Shown here: positions 44,632 through 54,316 of the stretch, piece by piece
How the letters are laid out: each line of letters opens with the position of its first letter
Numbering within the stretch: the first letter of the stretch is position 1
From: Comamonadaceae bacterium G21597-S1
Lineage (GTDB): Bacteria; Pseudomonadota; Gammaproteobacteria; Burkholderiales; Burkholderiaceae_C
Direction: 5' to 3'
Length of the DNA stretch: 64,000 nucleotides
Assembly (NCBI GenBank): GCA_027214345.1
Contig: JAPWHR010000011.1
Location: 124,001 to 188,000 of the forward strand
Program-made: the position numbers and the translations under genes
Notes under the pieces: model-generated
The model's database searches: none
What the model was told of the DNA's origin: nothing
Seen by the model: the letters and a program-made list of their open reading frames with translations, nothing else

Positions 44632-46782
44632 ATGACAGCAAACTCCGACACACAGGCTCAACAACGCATAGCCGCACTGAGCGCGATCTTCGCCCCCCGA
44701 TCGGTCGCCATCGTCGGCGCGTCCGATACACCAGGCAAGATTGGCGGCATACCCGTCGACTTCCACCAACGCTTCGGATTCGAGGGCAGCATCTACCCGG
44801 TCAATCCCAGGGGCGGTCTGATCCAGGGCTTGCCGGCCTATCCCTCACTGCGCGCGATCGGCGCGCCGATCGACGTCGCCATCTTCGCGATACCGGCCAG
44901 CCTGGTACCCGCCGCGCTGGAAGACGCGATCGCCGCCGGCGTGCGGGGCATCGTGATGTTCACGTCGGGTTACGCCGAAGTCAGCGACGCCGGTGCCGCC
45001 ACGCAACGCCAGTTCGCGGCAACGGCCCGCGCGGCCGGCATCCGTTTGCTCGGGCCCAATTGCCTGGGTTTCATGAATATCCGCAACGGGGTCTACGCCA
45101 CGTTTTGCCCCGCACCCCATTCGGGGCTGGTGCATCCAGGCCATATCGGCCTGATCAGCCAGTCCGGCGCATTCGGCGGCTATGCGTACGCGCTGGCACG
45201 AGAGCGCGGCATCGGCTTTTCGCAATGGATCACCACCGGCAACGAAGCCGACGTGGACTTCGCCGACGGCGTCGAATGGCTGGCGCAGGATCCGAACACC
45301 CGCGTCATCATGGGTTACATGGAAGGTTGCCGTGACGGCTTCAAGCTGCGCCGCGCATTGGCTGCCGCCCATGCGGCCAGGAAGCCGGTGGTCATCGTCA
45401 AGGTGGGCCGCACCACGATCGGCGCACAGGCCGCTGCCAGCCACACGGCCGCACTGGCCGGCGACGACGCCGTCTACGACGCCGTGCTGCGCGAATACGG
45501 CGTACACCGTGCGCGCGACGTGGCCGAGTTCTTCGGTATCGCCGCCAGCGCCAGTATCGCGACTTTGCCACCCGACCGGTCGATCGGGCTGTTCACCTTG
45601 TCCGGCGGCGTCGGCGTGCTGATGGCCGACGAAGCCCATGACCACGGGCTCGATGTGCGGGCCATGCCGCAGGAAGCCCAGGACACCATTCGCGGCTGGG
45701 TCCCGTTTGCCGGCCCGGCAAATCCGGTCGACATCACCGGCCAGGTGACCAACGACCTGACGCTGATCGAGCGCACGGCGCGCCTGATGCTGGACGTCGG
45801 CCACTATGGCAGCTGGATAGGCTTCATGGCCGCGGCCGGGACCTCCAACACGTTCTGGCCCGTGCTCGAGTCGCTGATCACCCACCTGCGGCGCGACTAT
45901 CCCGACAAGTTGCTGGCCCTGAGCACCCTGCTGACGCAAGAGCGCCGCCAGGTGATGGAGGCCATGGGATGCCTGGTCTTCACCGAACCGGCCGAAGCGG
46001 TACGCACCATCGCTGCGCTGGCCGCCTTCGGCGAGGCGTTTGCCCGCACCGACATCACGGCGCCCGTGCGGCAGCAGGCCTCCCGGCCCTTGCCCCCTGG
46101 CGCGCAATCGGAACCCCAGGCCCTGGCCACACTGGCAGCTGCCGGCATTGCCACCTGCGCCCATGCAGTCGTCACATCCGCCGCGGCCGCGGCCGCTGCT
46201 GCGCAACGGCTGGCGCAACCAGTGGTTCTCAAGATCGTGTCGCCCGACATCCTGCATAAATCCGACATCGGAGGCGTGGCCCTCGGCCTGCAGGACGCCG
46301 ACGCGGTCCACAACGCCTATGAAAGGATGCAGGCCGCGGTACGCCGGCAGGCGCCCGACGCCCGCATCGACGGCGTTCTGGTGGCCCCGATGGTCACGGG
46401 CGGCGTCGAGTGCATCCTCGGGGTGCGGCGCGACCCCGTTTTCGGGCCGATGGTGATGTTCGGCCTGGGCGGCGTTTTTGTCGAACTGCTGGGCGACGTG
46501 GCTCTGCACTCGGCCCCGGTCAACCACGAACAGGCGCTGACGATGATCCGCAGCGTCAAGGGCTTCGGGCTGCTCAGTGGCGCACGCGGACGCGCGGCGG
46601 TCGACCTTGATTTCCTGGCCGATAACCTGGTTGCGCTGTCGCGGCTTGCGGTCGAGGCCGGCGACACCCTGGACAGCATCGACATCAATCCTTTCATCGC
46701 GCTGCCGACCGACCGCGGTCGCGGCTGTGCCGTCGATGCCGTGATCGTCGGCACCGCGACGGCAACGACCACACCGACATGA
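44632..46782 (+). CDS. ADP-forming acyl-CoA synthetase (acetate-CoA ligase family)
   Basis: The enzyme makes an acyl-CoA from acid, CoA and ATP with ADP release. The 716-residue single chain holds a CoA-binding domain (SVAIVGASDTPGKIGG), two succinyl-CoA-ligase-like domains (GLISQSGAFGGYAYAL; the phosphorylated histidine is probably in ASHTAALAGDD) and an ATP-grasp domain (VVLKIVSPDILHKSDIGG, GVECILGVRRDPVFGP). AGGAA seven bases before the ATG sets the start; the much longer frame reading in from 43510 is a shadow. It follows the sulfatase by 23 bases, so it probably activates the desulfated acid. Confidence 0.9.
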   Translation: MTANSDTQAQQRIAALSAIFAPRSVAIVGASDTPGKIGGIPVDFHQRFGFEGSIYPVNPRGGLIQGLPAYPSLRAIGAPIDVAIFAIPASLVPAALEDAIAAGVRGIVMFTSGYAEVSDAGAATQRQFAATARAAGIRLLGPNCLGFMNIRNGVYATFCPAPHSGLVHPGHIGLISQSGAFGGYAYALARERGIGFSQWITTGNEADVDFADGVEWLAQDPNTRVIMGYMEGCRDGFKLRRALAAAHAARKPVVIVKVGRTTIGAQAAASHTAALAGDDAVYDAVLREYGVHRARDVAEFFGIAASASIATLPPDRSIGLFTLSGGVGVLMADEAHDHGLDVRAMPQEAQDTIRGWVPFAGPANPVDITGQVTNDLTLIERTARLMLDVGHYGSWIGFMAAAGTSNTFWPVLESLITHLRRDYPDKLLALSTLLTQERRQVMEAMGCLVFTEPAEAVRTIAALAAFGEAFARTDITAPVRQQASRPLPPGAQSEPQALATLAAAGIATCAHAVVTSAAAAAAAAQRLAQPVVLKIVSPDILHKSDIGGVALGLQDADAVHNAYERMQAAVRRQAPDARIDGVLVAPMVTGGVECILGVRRDPVFGPMVMFGLGGVFVELLGDVALHSAPVNHEQALTMIRSVKGFGLLSGARGRAAVDLDFLADNLVALSRLAVEAGDTLDSIDINPFIALPTDRGRGCAVDAVIVGTATATTTPT

Positions 46783-46801
46783 CAACCACCCGAACACCAA
46801 C

Positions 46802-48196
46802 ATGACAACGACCACGACACCTGCAACCGCCGCAATGACTGCAAGCTCCACCCCGGATCCGCGACGCGCGCTGGGGCAGTCGATCGGCCTGGCCGCCTTC
46901 ATCTGGGGCTACCCGCTGGTCGAGACCCTGCGCACCTGCCGGCTGCAATCCGCGGCTCCGCCCACGGGCGGGGCGCCGGCCAAGTCACCGATCGACCGCT
47001 TGCTGCACATCCGCGACGCCACCCAGGCCCATGAACGCGACATCGTGACACCGGCCAATGACCTGCTCTACACCACCGGATGGATCAACCTGGCCAACGG
47101 CCCGCGCCTCTTGCACGTGCCCGCCAGCAAGCGCCACGACGGGCGTTATTTCGTGCTCGCCCTGTACGATGCCTGGACCAACAACTTCGCCAATCCCGGC
47201 CTGCGCACCAGCGACCCGGACGGCGAGATCGTGGCGCTGGTCGGGCCCGGGACACCGGCGGACAGCACCGTGCCGGACGACGCCAGGGTCATCCACTGCC
47301 CGACCGACCTGGTCTGGCTGATCGGTCGCATCGTGGTCGGCGACAACGACGACAAGGTGGCGGCACGCGCACTGCAGTCCGACATCCGGCTGGAATGCCC
47401 GCCCGGCACGGACACCGGCGTATCGCCCAGCGCCGTCAGCGCCTGGATCGGCGACGCGCAAGACACGATGGCCGCGCTGGCCGAGCGCCCAGGCGATGCC
47501 GATGCAATTGCCGGCCGATTCTTCGGCAACCTGTGCCAAAGCCTGGCCAGCGCGCCCCCGCCACGAGAAGACACCGGCATGCTGGCCTGGTTCGCCCGCG
47601 CCAGACTGGTACCTGGCACGCATTTCGACTGGAACTGGCTCGACGCACCACTTCGCGATGGACTGTGCCAGGGCCTGCTGGATGGCGCGGCCCTGCTGAT
47701 CAGCAGTGCGCGCAGCCAGGTTGCCCGGCCGTGGGCGGCCAGTTTTGCGATGGGCAACTACGGCACCAACTACCAGTTGCGTGCGCTGGTCGCCTACAAG
47801 GGACTGGGAGGTCTGGTCAGCGACGAGGCGGTGTACGCGATGGGCGACTTCGATGCCGACAAACAGCCGCTCGATGGCCGCAACGACTACCAGATGTCCT
47901 TCGGCGCGAATGACCTGCCGCCGGTGGATGCCTTCTGGTCGGTCACGCTGTACGACGCGGACCGCTTTCTGTACGCGAATCCGACCGGACGGTACGCGAT
48001 CGGCGACCGTACCCCGAACCTGAGGCGGGATCCGGACGGCGGCCTGACCTTGCGTATCGGCCATGCGGCGCCGACCGACACCACGAACTGGCTTCCCGCA
48101 CCGGCCGGCAGCTTCTATCTGATCCTGCGCATGTATTGCCCGCGTCCGGAAGCACGGACCTGGCAGATTCCCGCCTTGCAACGCATCAGCCGCTGA
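46802..48196 (+). CDS. DUF1254/DUF1214 domain protein (first of two)
   Basis: A 464-residue protein with an N-terminal DUF1254 region (AAFIWGYPLVETLRT, then VTPANDLLYTTGWINL) and a C-terminal DUF1214 region (PPVDAFWSVTLYDADRFL, then YAIGDRTPNL). The family's function is not established. It has no clear signal peptide. It is 19 bases after the acyl-CoA synthetase and 9 bases before a paralogue, so the three are cotranscribed. The N-terminal Thr-rich stretch makes the exact start uncertain; an ATG at residue 12 is an alternative. Confidence 0.85.
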   Translation: MTTTTTPATAAMTASSTPDPRRALGQSIGLAAFIWGYPLVETLRTCRLQSAAPPTGGAPAKSPIDRLLHIRDATQAHERDIVTPANDLLYTTGWINLANGPRLLHVPASKRHDGRYFVLALYDAWTNNFANPGLRTSDPDGEIVALVGPGTPADSTVPDDARVIHCPTDLVWLIGRIVVGDNDDKVAARALQSDIRLECPPGTDTGVSPSAVSAWIGDAQDTMAALAERPGDADAIAGRFFGNLCQSLASAPPPREDTGMLAWFARARLVPGTHFDWNWLDAPLRDGLCQGLLDGAALLISSARSQVARPWAASFAMGNYGTNYQLRALVAYKGLGGLVSDEAVYAMGDFDADKQPLDGRNDYQMSFGANDLPPVDAFWSVTLYDADRFLYANPTGRYAIGDRTPNLRRDPDGGLTLRIGHAAPTDTTNWLPAPAGSFYLILRMYCPRPEARTWQIPALQRISR

Positions 48197-48205
48197 ACCA
48201 CCATC

Positions 48206-49597
48206 ATGTCCGACTCCGGCAACACCACCCCGAACCCCGGCGTACGCGCCGACTACCTGAACAGCCTGGCGCTACAGGCCTGCATCTATTGCTGGCCGCT
48301 GTACGAGATGCAGCGCATGCGTGCGGCCACCTCGGCGCGCAAGGCACCCGGCCAGGGTTTCGCGGGCACCAGCCCCGAGAGCACCGAACGCTGGTGCAAC
48401 CTGTTCACGAACGAGCGGGCACTGCTGACCGCCGGCAAAAGCCGTGTTGTGATGCCCAACAACGACACGTTGTACGTCAACGCCTGGCTCGACCTGTCCA
48501 AAGGTCCGCTGGTCATCAGCGTGCCGGACACCGGCACTCGCTACTACGTGCTGGGCATGCTCGACTATTACACGAACCCGTTCGCCAGTGTCGGCACCCG
48601 TACCACCGGCAACGGTGCCGGATCGGTGCTGGTGTCCGGGCCCGGCTGGGAAGGAGAGATACCGGCCGAACACCAAGCCGAGGGGCGCCACCTGTGCAGT
48701 CCCACGAACGGGGTCTGGATCATCGGCCGGATCCTGGTCGACGGACCGGACGACGTGCCTGCGGTCAACGCGTTGCAGGACCAGTTCCGGATGCAGGCAC
48801 TGGCCGACTGGCGCGCAGGCCGCGACAGTCCGCCATCCCGATTCGACAGCCAGTTCGCGCCGCGCGCGCCCTTCACCGTCGACCGATTTCTGGCCATGGT
48901 CAACGGCGCCCTGAAAGACAATCCGCCGCCCGCGCGCGACGCGGCTCTGGTGGCGCAATTTGCGCAGCTGGGCATCGGCAAAGGCGCCAAGGCCGCGCTG
49001 CAGGACGACGCCCGCACGGCGCTTGTGCATGCATGTGCACGGGCACAACGGCTGCTCGACAGTCCGGAGCAGGAGGTGTTCGGTGCAGCCGGCGGCAGTG
49101 AGCTACCCGGCTGGCGCAACCCGTTCCGGCTCGGCCAGAATTTCGGCGACGATCTGTTGCTGCGCGCCTTCATCGCGCGCCAGTCCATCGGCGCACTGGA
49201 AACCCGGGAGGCGGCATATCCGCGCTGCGAGACCGACGTGGCCGGCCAGTTGCTGAGCGGCCGACACCGCTACACGATCCGCTTCGCGCCCGGCCAGACG
49301 CCACCGGTGGACGCGTTCTGGTCCATCACCCTGTATCGGGCCAGCGACTGCTTCCTGGTTCCCAACCCGATCGAGCGCTACTCCATCGGCGACCGCACGC
49401 CCGGCCTGGTCTTCGACACCGACGGCGGCCTGACCATCACGATCGCGCACGCCGCACCGCTGGACGCGACGCAACGCGCAAACTGGCTGCCGGCACCCGA
49501 AGACCGATTCTTCCTGTGCCTGCGTGCCTATCTGCCGCGCCCGGAAATGCTTGACGGGCACTACCGGCTGCCCGACCCGCAACGACGGCCGGACTGA
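48206..49597 (+). CDS. DUF1254/DUF1214 domain protein (second of two)
   Basis: A 463-residue paralogue of the preceding gene with the same domain order: LNSLALQACIYCWPLYEMQR and VMPNNDTLYVNAWLDL at the N terminus, PPVDAFWSITLYRASDCFL and YSIGDRTPGLVFD at the C terminus. Sequence between these blocks has diverged strongly, so this is an old duplication or two separate family members, not a recent copy. It is the last gene of the TetR-controlled operon. Its function is unknown; partner subunits of one complex is an inference. Confidence 0.85.
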   Translation: MSDSGNTTPNPGVRADYLNSLALQACIYCWPLYEMQRMRAATSARKAPGQGFAGTSPESTERWCNLFTNERALLTAGKSRVVMPNNDTLYVNAWLDLSKGPLVISVPDTGTRYYVLGMLDYYTNPFASVGTRTTGNGAGSVLVSGPGWEGEIPAEHQAEGRHLCSPTNGVWIIGRILVDGPDDVPAVNALQDQFRMQALADWRAGRDSPPSRFDSQFAPRAPFTVDRFLAMVNGALKDNPPPARDAALVAQFAQLGIGKGAKAALQDDARTALVHACARAQRLLDSPEQEVFGAAGGSELPGWRNPFRLGQNFGDDLLLRAFIARQSIGALETREAAYPRCETDVAGQLLSGRHRYTIRFAPGQTPPVDAFWSITLYRASDCFLVPNPIERYSIGDRTPGLVFDTDGGLTITIAHAAPLDATQRANWLPAPEDRFFLCLRAYLPRPEMLDGHYRLPDPQRRPD

Positions 49598-49609
49598 CAC
49601 CGGCGGGGC

Positions 49610-50422
49610 TCAGCGCGTAGCGTCGGACGCGCCGAGCCAATCGGCCACACAGCGATGGAACGCCTCGGGCTTGTGCAGCATGACCCAATGCCCGGTGGGC
49701 AAGGCCTGCACCGCGTTGCCCGGTTGCGCACGGACCCAGTCCAGCCAGCCGGGTGAGTGGAACATGAACGGCTTGCGCGTGCCGTAGACATACAACATCG
49801 GACAGGCTGGCCGCACCGGCGCGGTGTGGGACAAGCCGCCGACGGTGCCGAACCAGCGCATCGCATACGGGTAGTTCATCTGCCAGCCGATCGAGGCCGG
49901 ATCGGTACGACATCCCAGGGACCGCGCCATGGTCCGCGTCATCCAGTTGCCCATGGCCCCGCCGATCTTCCAGGCCAGCGCCAGCCAGAACTGGTAACCG
50001 AACACCTGGGCGCGCTGGGTGGCCGTCAAGGCCTGGCGCAGAGCGCCCGAATTGTGGTCGCCGATGTCGACGGCGACGATGCGGGCCACCCGCGCGGGAT
50101 GACGCGCGGCGAACTCGTAGCCGAAGATGCAGCCCCAGTCATGCAACAGCAGCGTGACCGGCAGGCCGGGACTGACCTGGTCCACCACCGTCAACAGCCA
50201 CTCGCACATGTCGTCGAGCGAGGTCGCACGCGGACCGGCCTGGGTGTCGAAGCCCGGCAATGTGACACGTGCGCAGCAATAACGGTCCTTGAGCGCGTTG
50301 ACCGTCGCGTCCCAGAGCCGATAGGTGTCCGGCCAGCCATGCAGCATGACGACCGTATGCGGATGACCGCCTTCGAAATGGACCTCGATGTCCTCGACGG
50401 TGACGCGCGCAATCCCTGGCAT
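49610..50422 (-). CDS. Alpha/beta hydrolase, epoxide-hydrolase/dehalogenase-like
   Basis: A 270-residue alpha/beta-fold hydrolase. The oxyanion segment HGWPDTYRLW and the nucleophile D95 in LLLHDWGCIFGYEFA are those of epoxide hydrolases and haloalkane dehalogenases, where Asp attacks carbon. The base histidine is in PTGHWVMLHKPEAF. I chose the ATG at 50422 because AAGGGG precedes it; the longest frame adds 114 arginine-rich residues without coding character. It converges with the DUF1254 operon (12-base gap). The substrate is unknown. Confidence 0.86.
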   Translation of the reverse strand: MPGIARVTVEDIEVHFEGGHPHTVVMLHGWPDTYRLWDATVNALKDRYCCARVTLPGFDTQAGPRATSLDDMCEWLLTVVDQVSPGLPVTLLLHDWGCIFGYEFAARHPARVARIVAVDIGDHNSGALRQALTATQRAQVFGYQFWLALAWKIGGAMGNWMTRTMARSLGCRTDPASIGWQMNYPYAMRWFGTVGGLSHTAPVRPACPMLYVYGTRKPFMFHSPGWLDWVRAQPGNAVQALPTGHWVMLHKPEAFHRCVADWLGASDATR

Positions 50423-50682
50423 CGGACCCCTTTCCAGTTCGCCATGTGCTGCGGCAGACCGGAACCACGCAGCAGGTGAATACAACGACGACAACAACTC
50501 GCCGCGCCCCGGCGATCGCGTCGCCCGCACAGTGCCGCAGGCGGCCGGAACCGCAGGCGCACACGCGCGCCGGATGTCGGGAATTCTAGCCATCGCGACG
50601 GTGGCCCGGGCCGCGCAACGGGCATCGCGGCTGGCGTGTCGGACGCGTGCGCCGCCAGGCGCTGCGAGCGGCAAGCCCGGCG

Positions 50683-51735
50683 TCAACGGCCGCCCGCGGC
50701 GGCGCGGAACAACCGGATGCGTTCGGCGTCGGCAGGGTGTGACGCGATGGAGATACCGCTCCATGCGCTGTCGCCGTCCGACCCGGCCGTGTCGCCACGG
50801 CGGCGATGCATCTGCTCGAAGAAGCGCACCATCACCAGTGGCGATATCCCGGCTGCGTTGAGCATGCGCGCCGACGCCTGGTCGGCCTCGCGCTCGGCGG
50901 CGCGCGAATAACTGGCATGACCCAATGCCGCGGGTGCGGCGGCGAACCAGGAGCTGAAGTCGCCGAACACGACGGCGGCAACACCCGACAACACCGCGCC
51001 CTGCACCAGCAAGCGCAGGCCGTGCCGGTGCTCGACGTGCCCCAGTTCATGGGCCAGCACCCCCATCAGGACCGGTTCGTCGTCGCGGAACATGGCCACC
51101 AGTTCGTCCGTCATGATGATGGTGCCGCCCGGCAACGCAAACGCATTGGGGCCGATCCGGCTGCCGCGAAATTCCAGTTGCCAGTGCGGCACCGTGCCCG
51201 GTGGCTGCGCGGCGGCTACCCGCCGGAAGGCCGCGCGCAGGGCCGCCTGCCGTTCCGGCGGCAGTTCGCTGGGTCGCAGCATGAGCCGGTCCAGGCTGGT
51301 CAGCGCCGTCTCGCCGATGACCAGGTCGACCGACACCGGCGTGGCCGCGACGACCAGCCCGGCCAGAGCCGCAAGCCCCCAGCGCTGGAGCGCGACCGCC
51401 AGCAACACGAGAGCGGCAACGCTGGCCATCACCCAGCGCCAGCTGCCCTGCATGCGCACGGCCAGGTCGGGCCGATGGCCACTGGCGCGGGCCCATGTGT
51501 CCCAGGCGGCGCCATCGGCACACTGGATCGCGCCGCCACGCGCCAGATGCAGCACACGCATGCCGTGCCGGCTGGGTTCGGGCCATTGCAGTTCGCCCGC
51601 CGGCACCCGGCGTTCGAAGCCGGGACCGCGCAGCAGCAGGTCCTTGCCGGTCCATTGCAGCTCGACCGGCTGCTCGCCGGCATGGGTGCCGTCGAAGTAG
51701 CTGGCCGTCAGTACCGGCGCCTCGGTCTCGCGCAT
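50683..51735 (-). CDS. M48-family membrane metalloprotease
   Basis: A 350-residue zinc protease of the M48 (HtpX/Ste24) family. The zinc motif HELGH is at residues 229-233 (VLAHELGHVEHRHG), with the third ligand in AEREADQAS. Two membrane helices span residues ~103-135. The N-terminal ~95 residues (LQWTGKDLLLRG) form a beta-rich soluble segment common in this group. Its start is six bases past the stop of the YjgN-like gene, so they form an operon. A role in membrane protein quality control is likely from the family; the target is unknown. Confidence 0.9.
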   Translation of the reverse strand: MRETEAPVLTASYFDGTHAGEQPVELQWTGKDLLLRGPGFERRVPAGELQWPEPSRHGMRVLHLARGGAIQCADGAAWDTWARASGHRPDLAVRMQGSWRWVMASVAALVLLAVALQRWGLAALAGLVVAATPVSVDLVIGETALTSLDRLMLRPSELPPERQAALRAAFRRVAAAQPPGTVPHWQLEFRGSRIGPNAFALPGGTIIMTDELVAMFRDDEPVLMGVLAHELGHVEHRHGLRLLVQGAVLSGVAAVVFGDFSSWFAAAPAALGHASYSRAAEREADQASARMLNAAGISPLVMVRFFEQMHRRRGDTAGSDGDSAWSGISIASHPADAERIRLFRAAAGGR

Positions 51736-51741
51736 GCGGGC

Positions 51742-52935
51742 CTACAGGCCAATGTCGATGCCCAGCAGGTCGCCGGCCGCGTCGCCGGAAGCCTCGACGT
51801 CGGAAGCCTGCAACAGGCTGACCAGCGTGGCCGGATCCTGGCGCGTCTTGACGATGACGGACTCGAGCCGCAGGCGGGTCGTCGCGACGGCCGCGTACGG
51901 CCAATACAGGCCCAGCGTGAGCAGCATCAACAACCAGTTCCTGACGGTCAGCCAGAACAGCCGGGAGAACCGGAGCTTGCTGACAAAACGCATGGACCGG
52001 TTGCCGGTCTTGGTCCAGACCAGGTTCTGCAGCCCGGCTGTGAAATAGGTCTTGACCGTGACATAGGCCACCAGCATCAGCGGCACGGCCAGCGACAGCA
52101 CGGCCGCCGCCAGCAGCGGTCCGGCCGCGCCCGAGCCGCCGGACCGCACCGAACCCGCCTGTGCAAACCCGTAGAAGGCGGCGCCGAGCAACGGCAACAC
52201 GATCAGCAGGGCCAGCCCCAGGCACTTGAACGCGAGCAGGTAGAACGCCCCGATGCTGGCCTTGAATCCGGTCTGCAGGGATGCCAGACCGTAGTTCTCA
52301 TGCTGGTAACGCTTGAGGTTCCACAGCAGCCAGGGCAGCACCGCCACCGTGCCCAGCGACACCAGCAGCATCAGGAAGCCGTACCACGGCGGCGGTCGCT
52401 CGGGGTTGGCCACCCACAACAAGCCGCCGGCCACCAGCACGGCGGGCACGAACATCGGCAGCATCGCACGATAGGCATGCCCGGTCGAGCCGCTGAAAAC
52501 GAAACGCATGCCGCGCCAACTCGTGTTGGCCAGCCGGAAACGCATCGACGACTTGAGCAGGGCCGGAGCAATGGCCGCCACCAGCACCAGTGCAACCAGT
52601 CCGGCCAGCACCGAGAACTGCCCGGCCACCGAATACAGCACGAACAACAGCCCCACCAGCAGGTAACCACGCAACATCGCACGCGGATTGCCGTGGAAAG
52701 CCAAGGGGCTGCCGTCCACCAGCGTTTGGCCGTGGAAATACCGCAGGCGCCGCGCCTTGGCCCAGGGGTAATAAAGCGTGAGGGTGACCAGCACCAGCAG
52801 CAGGTTGACGATCCAGATACGGAAATACTCGCTGCCCGAACCGGTGAACCGGATCGCCAGCTGTCGGGGCTGGCCTGCGGGTCCCTCGGGCGGCTCCATC
52901 ATCGAATCGACTGCCACCCCTTGTGCGTCGCGCAT
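51742..52935 (-). CDS. DUF898/YjgN-family integral membrane protein
   Basis: A 397-residue multi-spanning membrane protein. It begins with a short soluble beta segment (RQLAIRFTGSGSEYFRIWIVN) and the LTLYYPWAKARRLRYF motif diagnostic of the family, followed by about eight hydrophobic helices. A second family block appears near the C terminus (WLLMLLTLGLYWPYAAVATT). The ATG at 52935 has AGGA six bases upstream. Function is not established. It is consistently linked with M48 proteases in genomes as I recall, and here it directly precedes one. Confidence 0.87.
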   Translation of the reverse strand: MRDAQGVAVDSMMEPPEGPAGQPRQLAIRFTGSGSEYFRIWIVNLLLVLVTLTLYYPWAKARRLRYFHGQTLVDGSPLAFHGNPRAMLRGYLLVGLLFVLYSVAGQFSVLAGLVALVLVAAIAPALLKSSMRFRLANTSWRGMRFVFSGSTGHAYRAMLPMFVPAVLVAGGLLWVANPERPPPWYGFLMLLVSLGTVAVLPWLLWNLKRYQHENYGLASLQTGFKASIGAFYLLAFKCLGLALLIVLPLLGAAFYGFAQAGSVRSGGSGAAGPLLAAAVLSLAVPLMLVAYVTVKTYFTAGLQNLVWTKTGNRSMRFVSKLRFSRLFWLTVRNWLLMLLTLGLYWPYAAVATTRLRLESVIVKTRQDPATLVSLLQASDVEASGDAAGDLLGIDIGL

Positions 52936-53279
52936 ACGTGTCCTGTCTGTGTTGTGGCGCACGATCGGCACCAGCAGCGATGGTAGCGCCGGCGCGCCGC
53001 TGTGCGATCGGCCGCGTCCCCCAAATGGTCGACATCGGCCGCGATTCCGGACCCGGTCAGCATGGCGGGAACCCGGACAGGCCCGCAATTGATGGCGCCC
53101 CATGGCGGTGCCCGCGGCTGCGGGCCGTTCCACGCCAGCCCCGGGATAGCGCCGCCGGGTCTCGGCCGGCGCCCGTCATTTATCATCTACCCTGAATCAT
53201 CCATTGCGGGTCTCGCCCGGCGCGGCGTGCACCCATGCGCCTGCCCGGCGCCGCCTCCATTCACCTCGAGGAAACCACC
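52936..53279. other. Divergent intergenic region, no gene seen
   Basis: These 344 bases lie between the YjgN-like gene (-) and a Bug gene (+). I see a slightly AT-rich stretch at about 53176-53195 that might hold the Bug promoter, but no box worth naming. GC-rich inverted patches are present without a clear terminator. Small frames here lack coding character. Confidence 0.45.
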
Positions 53280-54251
53280 ATGCTGTTCTCATCCTGGAAG
53301 CCGCTGCTCGTGCTGGCTGCCATCGCCACATCCGGCGCCGCGTTCGCCCAGGCCGACTGGCCGTCGAAGCCGGTACGTATCGTCGTTCCGTTCGCCGCAG
53401 GCGGCACCACTGACATCACCGCCCGCGTCATCGCGGACGAACTCACCAAGGCGGTCAAGGGCAGTTTCATCGTCGACAACAAGGGTGGTGCGGGCGGCAA
53501 CGTGGGCGCGGCCGAGGTCGCACGCGCCGCGCCAGACGGTTACACCTTCCTGATGGGAACCCCGGGCACGCAGGCCATCAACCAGTTCCTGTATCCGAAG
53601 ATGCCGTACGACACGGCCAAGGACTTCGCACCGGTGTCCTTCGTGGTACGGGTGCCCAATGTGCTGGTCGTGCACCCCGGTGTCAGCGCCCGGTCGCTGA
53701 AGGACCTGATCGCGCTGGCCAAGAGCAAACCCGGCGCCTTGTCGTATGGATCGCCCGGCAATGGCACGACCGGTCACCTGTCGACCGAATTGTTCAAGAA
53801 CCAGGCCGGCGTGTTCGTGACCCATATCCCGTACCGCGGCAGCGGCCCGATGCTGCTCGACCTGATGTCCGGGCAGATCCAGCTGGCCATCGACAACCTG
53901 CCGTCGGCCATGCCCCACATCAAGGCCGGCAAGCTGGTGGCGCTGGGCGTGACGGGGGGCAAGTCCAACAGCCAGCTGCCCGACGTGCCACCCGTGGCCT
54001 CGGTGCTGCCCGGTTATGCGGCCGAATCCTGGTTCGTGCTGATGGCCCCGGCCGGCACACCGCCGGCCATCGTCAACCGGATGTCGGCCGAAGTCGACAG
54101 GATCCTGAAGAAACCCGAGGTCATCGAGCGTTTCAAGGGCCTGGGCGCGGAGCCGGTGGGTGGCACGCCCGAGCAGCTCGGCCAATTCATCGCCGCGGAA
54201 ACCGGCAAGTGGTCCCAGGTCGTCAAGGCCTCGGGCGCCAAGATCGACTGA
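53280..54251 (+). CDS. Bug-family tripartite tricarboxylate receptor protein
   Basis: A 323-residue periplasmic receptor with a signal peptide ending AAFAQ. Family blocks are WPSKPVRIVVPFAAGGTTD, DNKGGAGGNVG, YGSPGNGTTGHLS, THIPYRGSGP and MAPAGTPPAIV. GAGGAA precedes the ATG at 53280. It stands 65 bases upstream of the phosphate transporter on the same strand; whether they share a promoter is unclear, and the ligand is unlikely to be phosphate. Confidence 0.94.
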   Translation: MLFSSWKPLLVLAAIATSGAAFAQADWPSKPVRIVVPFAAGGTTDITARVIADELTKAVKGSFIVDNKGGAGGNVGAAEVARAAPDGYTFLMGTPGTQAINQFLYPKMPYDTAKDFAPVSFVVRVPNVLVVHPGVSARSLKDLIALAKSKPGALSYGSPGNGTTGHLSTELFKNQAGVFVTHIPYRGSGPMLLDLMSGQIQLAIDNLPSAMPHIKAGKLVALGVTGGKSNSQLPDVPPVASVLPGYAAESWFVLMAPAGTPPAIVNRMSAEVDRILKKPEVIERFKGLGAEPVGGTPEQLGQFIAAETGKWSQVVKASGAKID

Positions 54252-54316
54252 CCCGCGCCGACCGGGCCGGGCGGCCCGGTCGACACCTCTGAATCAACAC
54301 CGAACGGGGCCGCACG

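Noticed and set aside
44845-46902. A 685-codon minus-strand frame
   Set aside because: It is antisense to the ADP-forming acyl-CoA synthetase gene and has no domain of its own.
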